The position numbers and the translations under genes are program-made. The notes under the pieces were generated by a model. The model saw nothing but the letters and a program-made list of their open reading frames with translations. It was not told the origin of the DNA and searched no databases. A stretch of DNA of 64,000 nt from Liolophura sinensis (taxonomy: Eukaryota; Mollusca; Polyplacophora; Chitonida; Chitonidae), in assembly GCF_032854445.1 (NCBI RefSeq), contig NC_088302.1, positions 17,047,338-17,111,337 of the forward strand, read 5' to 3'. Within the stretch, counting starts at the first letter, position 1, and the number at the start of each line of letters is the position of its first letter. Shown one piece after another: positions 54,280 through 64,000 of the stretch.

Positions 54280-55230
54280 TACATAGAGACACCTTCATGA
54301 AGACAACCTATCCCATTGGGGCACTTACAGGAAACACCTGGGTTTCTTTTTATGGAGAAAAAAAAATGAAAAGAAAAAAAAAGTCTTCATGAAGGAAACG
54401 TGTAATACAAGGAGATATATACATTGGTGTAGGCCTATTCAAGAACAAGCCACAGCTTACTTTGGCACACATAAATGCCGTAATGAAAGCTCGCCACACT
54501 AAAGTGTAGCGAGTCTTGGAACAGTTTATACTCCAACCTACTTCCGGATACTGGTTCTGTTCGGCTTTGTTGTCTGTCAGTTTGTATTCTTTTGACCGCA
54601 AATTGCAGAGTCTCCTTGTAATGAAGAAATTAAATGTTCTACAAAGAGACAAACCAGGCTTTTACTGAGGTAGAATCGTAAGCCCATCCCAGCAGAAAGA
54701 TGACGCCATGGCATGATAAACATTGGGATCCTTGACTGCATTTTCAGGGTCCTTCAGGTCTCCGGCCAATGAATGGAGGCCTTTCAAATCCTGTTCCCTG
54801 GCGCACGGATGGAGAACCCATCCGGTTTTCTGTCAAAGTGGTTGTAAACATCACCCTGCCCATCACAAACAGAGGGCATTTTAATTAACTGTGCCACCAT
54901 TTCTGCACGTTTCTGCATGTTATTACCGGAACATCAATCTCAGTAACATACTCTTTAAACCAATAAGACTTCAACCTTATCTTTGATCTTGAATATTCAT
55001 ACTCAAGCGAAAGATATCTTACAGATTTTCAGACGTATGAAAAATGGGAATCGAACAAACCTTTAATGGTCAGAACAGACAAGAAATAGGCGGCTTACGA
55101 CTTGAAGCGTATATGTGGAAATGGAGCAAAACCAAAGTAATAATACCTTTGCCCTTAGCAGATGGTTCAGGTTTAGCCAAGAAAAATCAAGCTTCACGAG
55201 CATTTTACGCCAAAACATACTCTCATAAAC
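54280..55230. other. Intergenic stretch, nothing recognised
   Basis: About 950 nt, no family match. Confidence 0.45.
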
Positions 55231-55261
55231 TCTGACAGAGATGTTAGTTTTGACTGCGAGG

Positions 55262-55392
55262 ATATTTCCAGAGTTATGGTGACAGGAAAGAGGGCATTCC
55301 CGGGCGAAAGCCACGACCATCGGCAAGTTGCTGACAGACGTTCACACGAAAGCCAGCATGAACTGGACTCACAGCAATCTCTTTGAGAGCCC
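55262..55392 (-). mobile_element. SINE family A, minus strand, 3'-truncated and diverged
   Basis: CGAAAGCCACGACCATCGGC, AAGTTGCTGACAGACGTT and AGCCAGCATGAACTGGACTC match the reverse complement of the family middle; a C-run follows at 55390-55405. Confidence 0.7.
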
Positions 55393-55405
55393 CCCCCCCC
55401 CCCCC
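55390..55405. repeat. Poly-C run (16 C)
   Basis: Homopolymer; exact length may be unreliable. Confidence 0.9.
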
Positions 55406-55659
55406 AAACACACACAAAGGGGTTACAAAGTTACAAAGCCAGTTATATACAGGATGTAGAAATGATACATAACAGACCAGGGTTAGGAATTAAAATAAAA
55501 TATTATAAAAAGTTATTTACATCAGTTTCAGATTTTCATATAATTATGTCTTTTGATTAACCGCCTCGCTGTCATATAACTACCCAATATGCAAGGTTAA
55601 ATTGCTACAGAACCTTGGTGTGCAATATTTTATGTCAGATCTTTGCCTGATTCGAAAAA

Positions 55660-55865
55660 GGTTTAGACCAACTAGCCCTATTAGAGTATTGAAGTTAGCG
55701 TTCGAATCCAGCGACTGTGGTTTTTCATGCGGTAGGAAGATTATTGAGAGCTTGCATTCCTAAAGATAATGTCCGATTTCTGTCATCCATAAATCTGTCC
55801 TAGGTCATGACCGTGAAATGACCTTGGGCACAAAGCAAACACCAATAAAATAATCAAACCAACTA
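55660..55865 (+). mobile_element. tRNA-headed SINE candidate
   Basis: B-box-like AGCGTTCGAATCCAGC near 55700, possible A-box about 45 nt upstream (GACCAACTAGCCC), and 3' end AAGCAAACACCAATAAAATA, similar to the family A tail. Confidence 0.55.
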
Positions 55866-55869
55866 TATA

Positions 55870-57330
55870 AGTATAATCAAACGCCATGATTATCTTGTCG
55901 ACATAGTCATAGTATGTGCACCGTGTTTGTTTTGACCCATTATATGTACAGGCCTATACTTATCTGTTACCACTGGAATGCTGTTTCATTCCTTCAGAAT
56001 GTCAAACGGTGTATGGCAATATAAGGTACAACGCTTCCCAACATATACTAGTTGGGTTCTTTCGTTATAGTGCCTCAAACACATACTTTGTTGAAAAGGC
56101 ATGAATGCACTGAAAACCTTTCCCACTCGGACGTTGAGATAAAAGCCGAAAAAGCAGAGCCTCTGTGAAAGATCAGTGAGTTATTGTAGACCAAACGGCA
56201 ATCTCCAACGGTTTTGCACTCAATGACCTCTACGCAGACATCCTGTTCTCATCTGTGGCGGGGGTCATCTCGGTGCTTTAGCTCTCTATTGTTGGAAGAT
56301 GGTTCCGAGAAACGCTATAATTTTGCAACTACACCTTCCACAACGAGTTTAGGATCGCTCCCATAGGGCTAACAAAGCAAACTATAACGCCCACTGCAAT
56401 ATATATGACTACTGACGATCTCTGATTCGTAATTCAGAAACACTTGGTAAAACCTAACTACCAGCAGAGTCATTCCATGCGAAGAGACTCAAATCATGTT
56501 AAATCCAAATAACATTTTGACACTGGTGAAAACGGGATAGCATTTATTATCTTTTCAAAATGTAATAAATTTAACACATTACAAAATTATAAGACAATGC
56601 TATAAGCTAAAACTGTTACTATCTGATTAACATGCGTTTCACACTATATACGTATTACATAATACTTATGTAACTTACAAACGAACATTAGATGACGTTG
56701 ACGCTAACACTTTACAGCATTTAAATAAATGTATCATTTTAAAACTTAAAAAATGTTGTTATGTTAATATTTGTGTTTCAGGAGTGTGTATAGCGGGTAA
56801 CGGTTGTTTGAAGTGATGAACGATTGAAGTGATGAACACCTGTATTCAACATATTTAATATAGAGTGTGTATGTATAAATTCAACAGTTTCGTATATATG
56901 TATACTTAACACGTACAGTTTGCTATACTTACATCACTCTGTAACCCTGGGAACGAAAACCATGGCAGTGTCAAAAAGTATCACCTATACTACCGCTCTG
57001 AAATCGGTTATTCATGTAGCCACGCTTCAAGCTTTTCTTTTAGCCTATGTCATATTTGATTATGAAGAAAGCTTAACTTAGAGGAACGAAACAGACAACA
57101 AATATATAGTTCAGTATTTGCACATGTAATATTAACATGTATTTTAAACAGCTGAAATACCGTGGAAACCATGCAAAACACAAAACTGGATTGTAGCATA
57201 TTGCAACTTGTATAAAAGTGGACAGAAACATGCACATGCAGAAGTTTTGCTCCAGGATTTCTACTTAGTTTTTCACCACTACACTATAATCGATATGAAT
57301 AAACTTTATTTCTTTAACCGGTTCTTTAAA
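55870..57330. other. Intergenic stretch, nothing recognised
   Basis: About 1.5 kb of AT-rich sequence without family match. Confidence 0.45.
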
Positions 57331-57333
57331 GCG

Positions 57334-57336
<3 letters not shown>

Positions 57337-57414
<78 letters not shown>
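57337..57414. repeat. (TA)n microsatellite
   Basis: About 38 TA units. Open frames on both strands through it are artefacts. Confidence 0.95.
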
Positions 57415-57416
<2 letters not shown>

Positions 57417-57627
57417 ACACGCTTGGAAGGACGGTCTAAGGTATATTTAGTATAAGCCTCCATGCGGTATAATGGTGTATAATTGGTGTTATGAATGTGC
57501 GAATGCAACATTTCTAATCCTGTGAATGTGTTGTACTGCATGGTACATTGGACTCTCCCATTGTACATTGACTGACGGACTGATGCTCATTATCATACAT
57601 AGCCATTTCGTACGAGTGAACAGCAAT

Positions 57628-57754
57628 GTATTTTATTTATTTATTTATCTGATTGGTGTTTTACGCCGTACTCAAGAATGTTTCACTTATGCGACGGCGG
57701 CTGCCACCATTATGGTGGGAGGAAACCCGCGACCATCCGCAGGTAGCTACGACA
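57628..57754 (-). mobile_element. SINE family A, minus strand, 5'-truncated
   Basis: (TTTA)n, then TGATTGGTGTTTTACGCCGT, CTCAAGAATGTTTCACTTAT, CCACCATTATGGTGGGAGG and GCGACCATCCGCAGGTAGC. Confidence 0.87.
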
Positions 57755-57768
57755 GACGCAATGTACTT

Positions 57769-57770
<2 letters not shown>

Positions 57771-57846
<76 letters not shown>
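57771..57846. repeat. (TA)n microsatellite
   Basis: About 38 TA units directly after the truncated end of the minus-strand SINE. Confidence 0.95.
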
Positions 57847-57848
<2 letters not shown>

Positions 57849-57859
57849 TATCGTATCTC

Positions 57860-59150
57860 GTCTGTTGCACAGAAAAGAATTCATATCAACTGAAAGTGAT
57901 ATATGTTCAATAAATATCGGATTGTATACATAAATATATTATTCAGACCCGTTGTACTATGTACTCTTATACCCCACCCCCACCCCTACAGCAGTGTTGA
58001 CTGACCACTGTATTAAACCATGAACTGTGCCTAAGTTCCCTATATATATGTGTACCACGGTTTCGGCCGGGGCACATGGAATATAGACTAAGGCCGCCAG
58101 GTCCCTTGCATATATAGGCCAAATATAGGAAGCGTGCGTTTGGTCGGAAATGAAAGGTCCTGATTTCCGGATAAAGAACTTGACTGGCGCCGAACTGGCG
58201 TATGTTCCTGTAAATATGAAAACACGTACTTATAGATTTCCTTAGCTGCATTTCATATTTGGCTAGTGGGGCAATTACCAAAGCTGCGTGAAAAAAAGAA
58301 CTGTATCAGAAAACATGGAAATCGTGTGGGATAAATGTTATGAACATACAGACGTGAACACTTTTTCCAGATAATAAAAGAAAATGTGTAGAGTGTGGGA
58401 ATTTCCCCCTGATCGAGTTAGCACTTTGGTACCAATCACATTTCCCCTTACAGCGACGTATATAGTAGTATGGCTACCACTTGGGCAGTTAAGCATTTGC
58501 CGTCCTAATGATACAAAATCTACTTAGCATACATATACTCATTAAATAGGCATCATTAAATAGACCACTTAAAAATATACAAAACTATACTTTCATTTAT
58601 TTCAGATTTTTGTGAAGAGTTAAAGCTGCAAAAACATTTGAATTCTAAGGTGGTCTTTATGGAGCATACTATCAGAGGTTAGGAACTCTGACGTCACAGG
58701 AAGTTTTTTGACCTCTAAATCACGACATTAAATGTTAGAATAATTCTTTTTACCCATATTTTAGCAAAAAATTACTGAAATAATGCTCCCAACAATTCCG
58801 TCCTTATGGTGAACACCTGGAAAGAAAGGCGATGTGACTTCAGAGTTCCTAGATACCGTCAGTATGGCTCACAAAGCCCACCATAGTATTTAAATATTTG
58901 AATGCCTTTCAACACTCTTGTATTCCTGCAAAAAACTGAGAATATAAATGAAAGTAATTTTATGCTTAGTTTTCAGTTATCTGTATGATGGGCCTTACCT
59001 TATATTTAAGCTTTCTTTTAGTTTGCTTATGTATATTTAATTAGCTTTTATGAAAATATAATATTTCACTTGAATTGATGGCGGGCATGTATATATAGTG
59101 TTCAGTGGAAACCGTCACATTTCATCAAGTACTGCGTGGCAAACCTTCTC
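57860..59150. other. Intergenic stretch, nothing recognised
   Basis: About 1.3 kb; no family match or coding signal. Confidence 0.45.
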
Positions 59151-59245
59151 CCGTTATCTTGAGCTGGATTCGAACCCACGACCTCAGTTACAATATGGTG
59201 GTGTGAAGTAAGGCAGTCAAAACAACTGGGCCAGAACTCGGCATA
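59100..59245 (-). mobile_element. tRNA-headed SINE candidate (minus)
   Basis: On the minus strand: A-box-like GTTCTGGCCCAGTTGTTTTG followed 40 nt later by B-box GTCGTGGGTTCGAATCCAGC. Two good Pol III boxes at near-tRNA spacing; the acceptor-stem pairing of a real tRNA is absent. Downstream on that strand GACGGTTTCCAC recalls the body of the element at 60255. Confidence 0.65.
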
Positions 59246-59484
59246 CACACAGGCTGGTGGACAGTTTGATGTGGTCTTTCAAACGCTTATTACGTCATCT
59301 AATACATGCAGTTAAATGCATGTATCGATGTTAGAAATGCAACAATGAAGTAATAATCAAATAGAAATGAAACAAACCGTATTGTACTTCAAATTAAGTT
59401 CAGCGTTTTTTAGCTGACACATTTTGCTTTTTTTTGATTGATTCCTCTACCTTATGGGACCAATTATAAGAGGGGTTTTTTGTG

Positions 59485-59595
59485 ACTTTTGGATAATTTC
59501 TTACCAGACAAATTTTAGTGTAAGTGTCATTTTAATGCCTTTATGTGCTTTAGAGGGTGTATTTTAACATGCTAAACTTTGGGTGAAATACGGTA
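59485..59595 (+). repeat. Dispersed repeat, copy 2
   Basis: Counterpart of 26050-26190, sharing GACTTTTGG, a TTTTAATGCCTTTATG segment and TTTGGGTGAAATAC in the same order. Confidence 0.5.
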
Positions 59596-59795
59596 TTCCT
59601 AGGAATACAAAGACAGTGAATTACTTCCCAAAAGTTTATAGCCACTGTCCTATACGTTCAGGCGTTTATAATAATATGTTTGCACGAGAGTGGGTTTGCT
59701 GCATGCGTCGTGCGTGCGCGTGGGCAATATAGTGCGGGCAACAGGTAAACCACGTGTCGTATTGTTGAAGACGGACGAGCGAGTCGGGACCGGGT

Positions 59796-59815
59796 GGGGG
59801 GGGGGGGGGGGGGGG
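59796..59815. repeat. Poly-G run (20 G)
   Basis: Uninterrupted G20 preceded by CGGGT. Confidence 0.9.
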
Positions 59816-60254
59816 TCAAGTCTTTCCTTCCGCTTAACACTATAAAAGTCTGTAGTACTTACCGCCACAAGGGGACAGTTCTCACGCTCCAAATATTAGT
59901 CATCATTTGACACAGCCTGCCTGCAATGTCTGCTTGTAAGTTGGGAGCTTTACACTTATAAAACGTACGGTAAGATTCCATACAGCGTATATAACTGTTT
60001 ATCTGTGTGAGAGATTTCTGACGTATTCCATATTATAACATCATCTATCGTTAAGCACAAACGTATATACATGAAAACTTGAGGCTGGGGGCTCGAATCC
60101 GGAGCCCACTTCCACTTAACTTTGTCTTGTAAACGGCATTGCCTCATGGCAATATAACCTACACGACATCTTTTACTAAACATGTTATGAAAAATATGAC
60201 TTACAGAATTTTATGAAAGTGCCCTCCGGTCTTCCCAGTTCAGTTGTGCTTTTT

Positions 60255-60425
60255 ATATGGTATGCTTGGAGGTTTTTAGCCGTGGAAACCACCGCACGGG
60301 GACAAGTGCAAGACAAATCTCCAGGCGTAAGGCCGCAAACGGCACTTGGATTTGAACCCGCGACCTCAATGGTCAAGCGCTGTGATGTTGTCCCCTGCGA
60401 TATTCTGGTTTCACTCAAGCAGGCG
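60255..60425 (-). mobile_element. tRNA-headed SINE candidate (minus)
   Basis: On the minus strand: B-box GTCGCGGGTTCAAATCCAAG at about 60370-60350, preceded by GACAACATCACAGCGCTTGA, and followed by a body ending GGTGGTTTCCACGGCTAAAA. Related in layout to 59100-59245. Confidence 0.6.
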
Positions 60426-60464
60426 ACTATCTCATGGCTGTTTAATTCCACACAAAAATCGTCA

Positions 60465-60620
60465 AAATATTTATTTGAATGTTGTTTATAACGCCATATA
60501 TAAATACTCAATATTTTTGTTCGTAATTTTACGATGCGGCCATTCAGTATTATGGGTGGAGCCAGCTCTGCGGTTGAACCCATTTCCGTTACTTACTGGC
60601 CTATACAGTTTACTGGCGGC
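60465..60620 (-). repeat. Dispersed repeat related to the SINE A tail, copy 1
   Basis: TTGTTTATAACGCCATATAT, GCGGCCATTCAGTATTATG and TTTCCGTTACTTACTGGCCT align with 61450-61600, and the first part resembles the reverse complement of the SINE family A end. Confidence 0.6.
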
Positions 60621-60779
60621 ATGTACTATTTATATACTCCGACGTACAATCCGTAAGAAGCTCTTATATAAACATGCTCATGCTCCATACTTTGTTGGCA
60701 GCATTGAAAGTAATATTGCTGATCAGAAAATGACCTTGTCGTATTTACCACTTCCTTTTTGAGCGCCGAAAACATTTCG

Positions 60780-61440
60780 TATATAGAACAAGCAAGCCTT
60801 GCAAATCTGGCGGACACTTGTGCATGGGTAGGGAGGGGATAAAAAATGACCCAAATTGGATATCCGGCAAACAGTATATGTGGCTTGTGCCACATCGCTC
60901 CCGTCGATGTCGAATAAATATGGTCAAATATGGAGCCGCGGTTGACTTGCTGTACAGTGAGTGGCCAAGCAAACTATCAATACGTCCAGCTGTATATGTA
61001 TACTGGGGCCGCAGTATACCTATACACATATGTAGTCATAAACCATTTGCCATTCCCCTGACATGTCTATTTCACTATAAAGGTATGCATGTGGTTTTAT
61101 AGCCATGCATTTTCCACCTGTTTTATATATACCGGTACATTTGAAATAAAAAAAACAAACAAACAGGTATTTACGAAAAAGTCATGCTGGCGAAGCATCT
61201 CTTGTGAAAAGGACACGTGTTTAGGCTATATGCCTGTGTCCACTTGGAAAATCTTTTGATATCGTCAAGTGGATGGAACTTAATATGCCTTAATATTTGA
61301 GACATGTTCGCGTCCGAAGCCCGAGTCAAAAAGTGTACGTGTTTATCATATGTAGGAAAAAAGTTTACTATTTGGCACACGATACACACACGTGTCAAAT
61401 ACAACAATCAAGTATAAACAAAGTTATGGTTGAAATGGTT
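60780..61440. other. Intergenic stretch, nothing recognised
   Basis: About 660 nt; overlapping open frames on both strands, none with a domain. Confidence 0.45.
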
Positions 61441-61445
61441 TGTGT

Positions 61446-61600
61446 ATTCATTTATATGTTTCATTGTTGTTTATAACGTCATACTCAAGAATTCACTTTT
61501 ATATGCGATTCAGCCATTCAGCATTATATATGAGTTCAGCATGCAGCCTCTACGCTCTACGATTGATACCTTTTCCGTTACTTAATATATAGGCCTTGTA
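61446..61600 (-). repeat. Dispersed repeat related to the SINE A tail, copy 2
   Basis: TTGTTGTTTATAACGTCATA, CTCAAGAATTCACTTTTATA, CAGCCATTCAGCATTATATA and TTTTCCGTTACTTAATATAT; aligned with copy 1 at 60465-60620. Confidence 0.6.
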
Positions 61601-61952
61601 TGCGGGCAATATACACGCTGTTATACAGTGGTACATTTCACTGTCACACGCAGGAGTATGCGGGGCTGCGATCTACTGCAAGTAACATAATCGTAAAGAA
61701 CATGTGACATTTGTCCGAATGTACTATATATGAACTATCGAACCAGAGGGGATCCAGTCATATGTGGTCCTATATATACGCAGCGCAAGCAGAATATTAG
61801 TTCTGATAAATCCTTCACAGGATTTCTTCCAAGATCTGACAAGATTATATAATATATGTCATGTAATTTAAACACTGGGTATGATTCAAGAACACACTAT
61901 ACAACGAAGGGAAATTTGATGCATTATATACATGCAATTGTTTCAAATAACT

Positions 61953-62049
61953 GTGTCCCGTTTCCTCACACTACAACGCTGGTCGCCTTCGTATGAATGA
62001 AACATTCCTGAATATGGCGTAAAACATTAAAATCAAATAAATAAATAAA
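61953..62049 (+). mobile_element. SINE family A, 3' fragment
   Basis: GTCCCGTTTCCTCACACTAC, AACGCTGGTCGCCTTCGTAT, then GGCGTAAAACATTAAAATCA and (TAAA)n. Confidence 0.78.
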
Positions 62050-62494
62050 CCCGTCAATGAATCAGTTTCAATAAATATGGTGTAATATACATGTATTTAA
62101 AATGAACCAAAACGAAACATTGTGTAACTTTCAAGTATTTGTCACAATTGCAACAACAGGATTTGAACTATGTTAAACAAATTGTAATGTTATCTTTTCC
62201 TTACTCTTACATGTATCTCAGCTGATATGAACAGCTTAAAACTTAAGTACAAAACACCGATAAAACTTTCCATAGTTTCAGTATGAACGGATTCCGATGC
62301 TGTGTGTATATTATACATACAGATGTATATACTCTGTGGCTCGCGTGAGGTGCACCTGGTAGGCCTATATGTATATTCCCCGTTGTGGCAGAACTACTAA
62401 ACATGGAACAGCCTGATTATAACTGCAACAAAATATCTTAATCCAGAGATGCTGCGGCTTACGGGATGGCGACTGAAGTGAAGTTATCGGTAGT

Positions 62495-62950
62495 CTAGTT
62501 TTTGGCGGGAGTGACATCCTGTATCGCCCTCTCACCTCTTTTACTCACCGTCTCCAAAAACCTTTCATTGATTGCTTTGTTTTCTTTTGTTTGCTGGGTA
62601 TCACGTGATTTACACACTTGAATAAGGCCGCGGGGCAATCCAATCCACATCCGGTCGGAGCTGGAAGGCTGCAACGATAACTTGTTCAGATGCTTACTCG
62701 CGGTATTAAGAGAGGGAAAAATGACAAAAAAATTCATCGGTAATCGACCAGACTTTTGTTTACGACGCATGCGAATAGTTTCATCCAATTCGTTGGATAT
62801 CTCTGCTCTCTTTTCAGAGTTTCTCGAATGTAGGTCAAGTTGCGCACACCTGCGCTCCCCTGCTTGCGGCGCAGTGGTTTGCCCAAGAGGTCTTCGCCGT
62901 GTCACATTACTCCGGCTTTCCTTATACGGAATTCCGCTAAGGCCATTCAC
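62495..62950 (-). CDS. Unidentified 151-codon ORF, possibly part of another gene
   Basis: The longest non-repetitive open frame outside eIF5B. It is basic and polar, with an Arg/Lys-rich N-terminal third, a middle containing NFFVIFPSLNTASKHLNKLS, and a charged C-terminus (KENKAINERFLETVSKRGER). I recognise no family. The local DNA is richer in G+C and CpG than the rest of the window, as around an animal promoter or first exon. There is no clear splice evidence, and the frame is also open on the plus strand for 94 codons, so it could be chance. Confidence 0.2.
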   Translation of the reverse strand: MNGLSGIPYKESRSNVTRRRPLGQTTAPQAGERRCAQLDLHSRNSEKRAEISNELDETIRMRRKQKSGRLPMNFFVIFPSLNTASKHLNKLSLQPSSSDRMWIGLPRGLIQVCKSRDTQQTKENKAINERFLETVSKRGERAIQDVTPAKN

Positions 62951-63069
62951 ACAAGCCAGATTGTAGCGGTCAGGATGGCTGAGCGCAGCAGATCTAACTG
63001 CTGCCTACTTTATCCTTTCATCTACGTAAAATACTCCGCACCCACCGACACACGTTCCATCTAATCGGC

Positions 63070-64000
63070 TGCTGCAGGGGCGTATGTACCCACTTTGACG
63101 CTCTAGAGGACGTTTTGTCATGGGTAAAAAGCGGAATTGGGGCGATCTTTTATAGGGGGCCTACCGTGAATCCGTATTTCGCAGAGCTGAGCCAACCTTC
63201 GGTACTCAAGTGAAGGTGGGTTGGAAGGCTTACCCCCGGAGAAAGAGCGCACCACAGACCAAACCGAACTGGGGGATCTACGTCCGTTTGTGTTTACCCC
63301 TCTCCATTTAACAACTAGTAAGTGTACACACTTCTGTTTTATTCGTACGTTACTGATCATTTGGGCTGTGAAATCGCTGATCGTAGCTCTGTGTGCCGAG
63401 CTAGGCCGACTACATTATGTATGAAGCAACTCGACTGTATACATTTATAAGCGGGCGAGTGTGGCTAGCGGAAGACAGACTCGATTTTCCACCTCGGCAT
63501 ATTTAATGTTCTTTTGGCCGTACAGTATAGGTGACGTTAACCGTCTGGACTTTATAAACCCTCAGAACGTTGTTCATACCGCAAAAAGCATATTCATCTT
63601 CTCATTTTTTTTAAATTCTAGGGTATAGGCAAATTAGTGTGTACATGTACGTCAAAATAGCCCTGAAAATCGACGTCAATACCTATCCTACAGTAGAGGG
63701 GGTAATATAATTAATGCCAGCCTTGGCTTAACTGACATACTTTTCTTTGCCCACCAGTGTACAGTGATTATGGAGAAAAACTATAAATGTGAGCAGATTT
63801 TGAGAATGACTCCTGAATTCTTTGGGATTTTTCAACATTTTTGGGGTTGTAGTGCTTTATTTCTTCATCGTTTTATGTTTCAGCATCATTTGTTTCAGAG
63901 GGGTCATTTGTATATGAGCTGCATTTTAATCAGTATTTGAAAGAATAGAGAGATCAATCTGTGTCTTTAAATTTGTTTTCATGCTAATACTGCTGTTGAA
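63070..64000. other. Terminal stretch, nothing recognised
   Basis: About 930 nt at the window end; the first 400 nt are relatively CG-rich. No assignable gene. Confidence 0.4.

Noticed and set aside
57335-57933. Ile-Tyr repeat ORFs on both strands
   Set aside because: They are (TA)n microsatellites read through in frame.
58321-58420. Search for a second gene or promoter between the SINEs of 57.6-59.1 kb
   Set aside because: No splice-bounded conserved frame or core promoter arrangement could be supported.
60101-60120. B-box-like GGCTCGAATCCGG near 60090
   Set aside because: No A-box at suitable distance and no tRNA fold.
62960-63040. tRNA-Leu-like start GTCAGGATGGCTGAGCG
   Set aside because: No B-box or tRNA fold follows, so it was not called as a tRNA gene.

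Overview
The window is intron-rich, AT-rich animal nuclear DNA. It holds one recognisable gene, the 3' two-thirds of the translation initiation factor eIF5B (IF2/EF-Tu-type GTPase), on the + strand from base 1 to the stop codon at 41816-41818. Fourteen coding segments with GT-AG borders join into 747 codons plus stop without a frame break. The full G domain (G1 to G5), domains II to IV and the C-terminus are present. The promoter, the first exons and most of the lysine/glutamate-rich N-terminal extension lie upstream of base 1. 

The dispersed repeats (tRNA-headed SINEs ending in a CGTAAAACACCAATCAAATA-type tail, a related SINE with an (ACTC)n tail, and many small TIR elements) are of a kind I associate with lophotrochozoans, most likely a mollusc, possibly a brachiopod. 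This is an inference from repeat style, not a species call. 

Layout. 1-7.5 kb: exons 1-7, closely spaced, coding the acidic linker and the G domain. 7.5-17.3 kb: exon 8 and a 7.1-kb intron holding a long foldback element, a SINE, a MITE and a compact interleaved inverted repeat. 17.3-19.1 kb: exons 9-11 (domain II/III). 19.1-29.0 kb: a 9.9-kb intron with a 152-bp minisatellite and a nested MITE cluster. 29.0 kb: exon 12. 29.3-41.2 kb: an 11.9-kb intron with MITEs, a 48-bp minisatellite and a C-rich tract. 41.2-41.8 kb: exons 13-14 (domain IV) and stop. 41.8-64 kb: 3' UTR then apparently intergenic DNA with five further tandem arrays, SINEs, two terminal-inverted-repeat elements with TA ends, a decayed reverse-transcriptase fragment and one unidentified 151-codon minus-strand ORF near 62.7 kb. 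No second gene could be established. 

The most interesting signals are: a tandem duplication of the exon 5 splice-acceptor region that creates an in-frame alternative acceptor 81 nt upstream, which would insert 27 residues into switch II of eIF5B; a pair of interleaved inverted repeats with a pseudoknot-like A-B-A'-B' order; several well-delimited MITE families; and a minisatellite that runs into the exon 11 acceptor. I saw no sign of a prokaryotic-type system, virus, CRISPR or tRNA gene.
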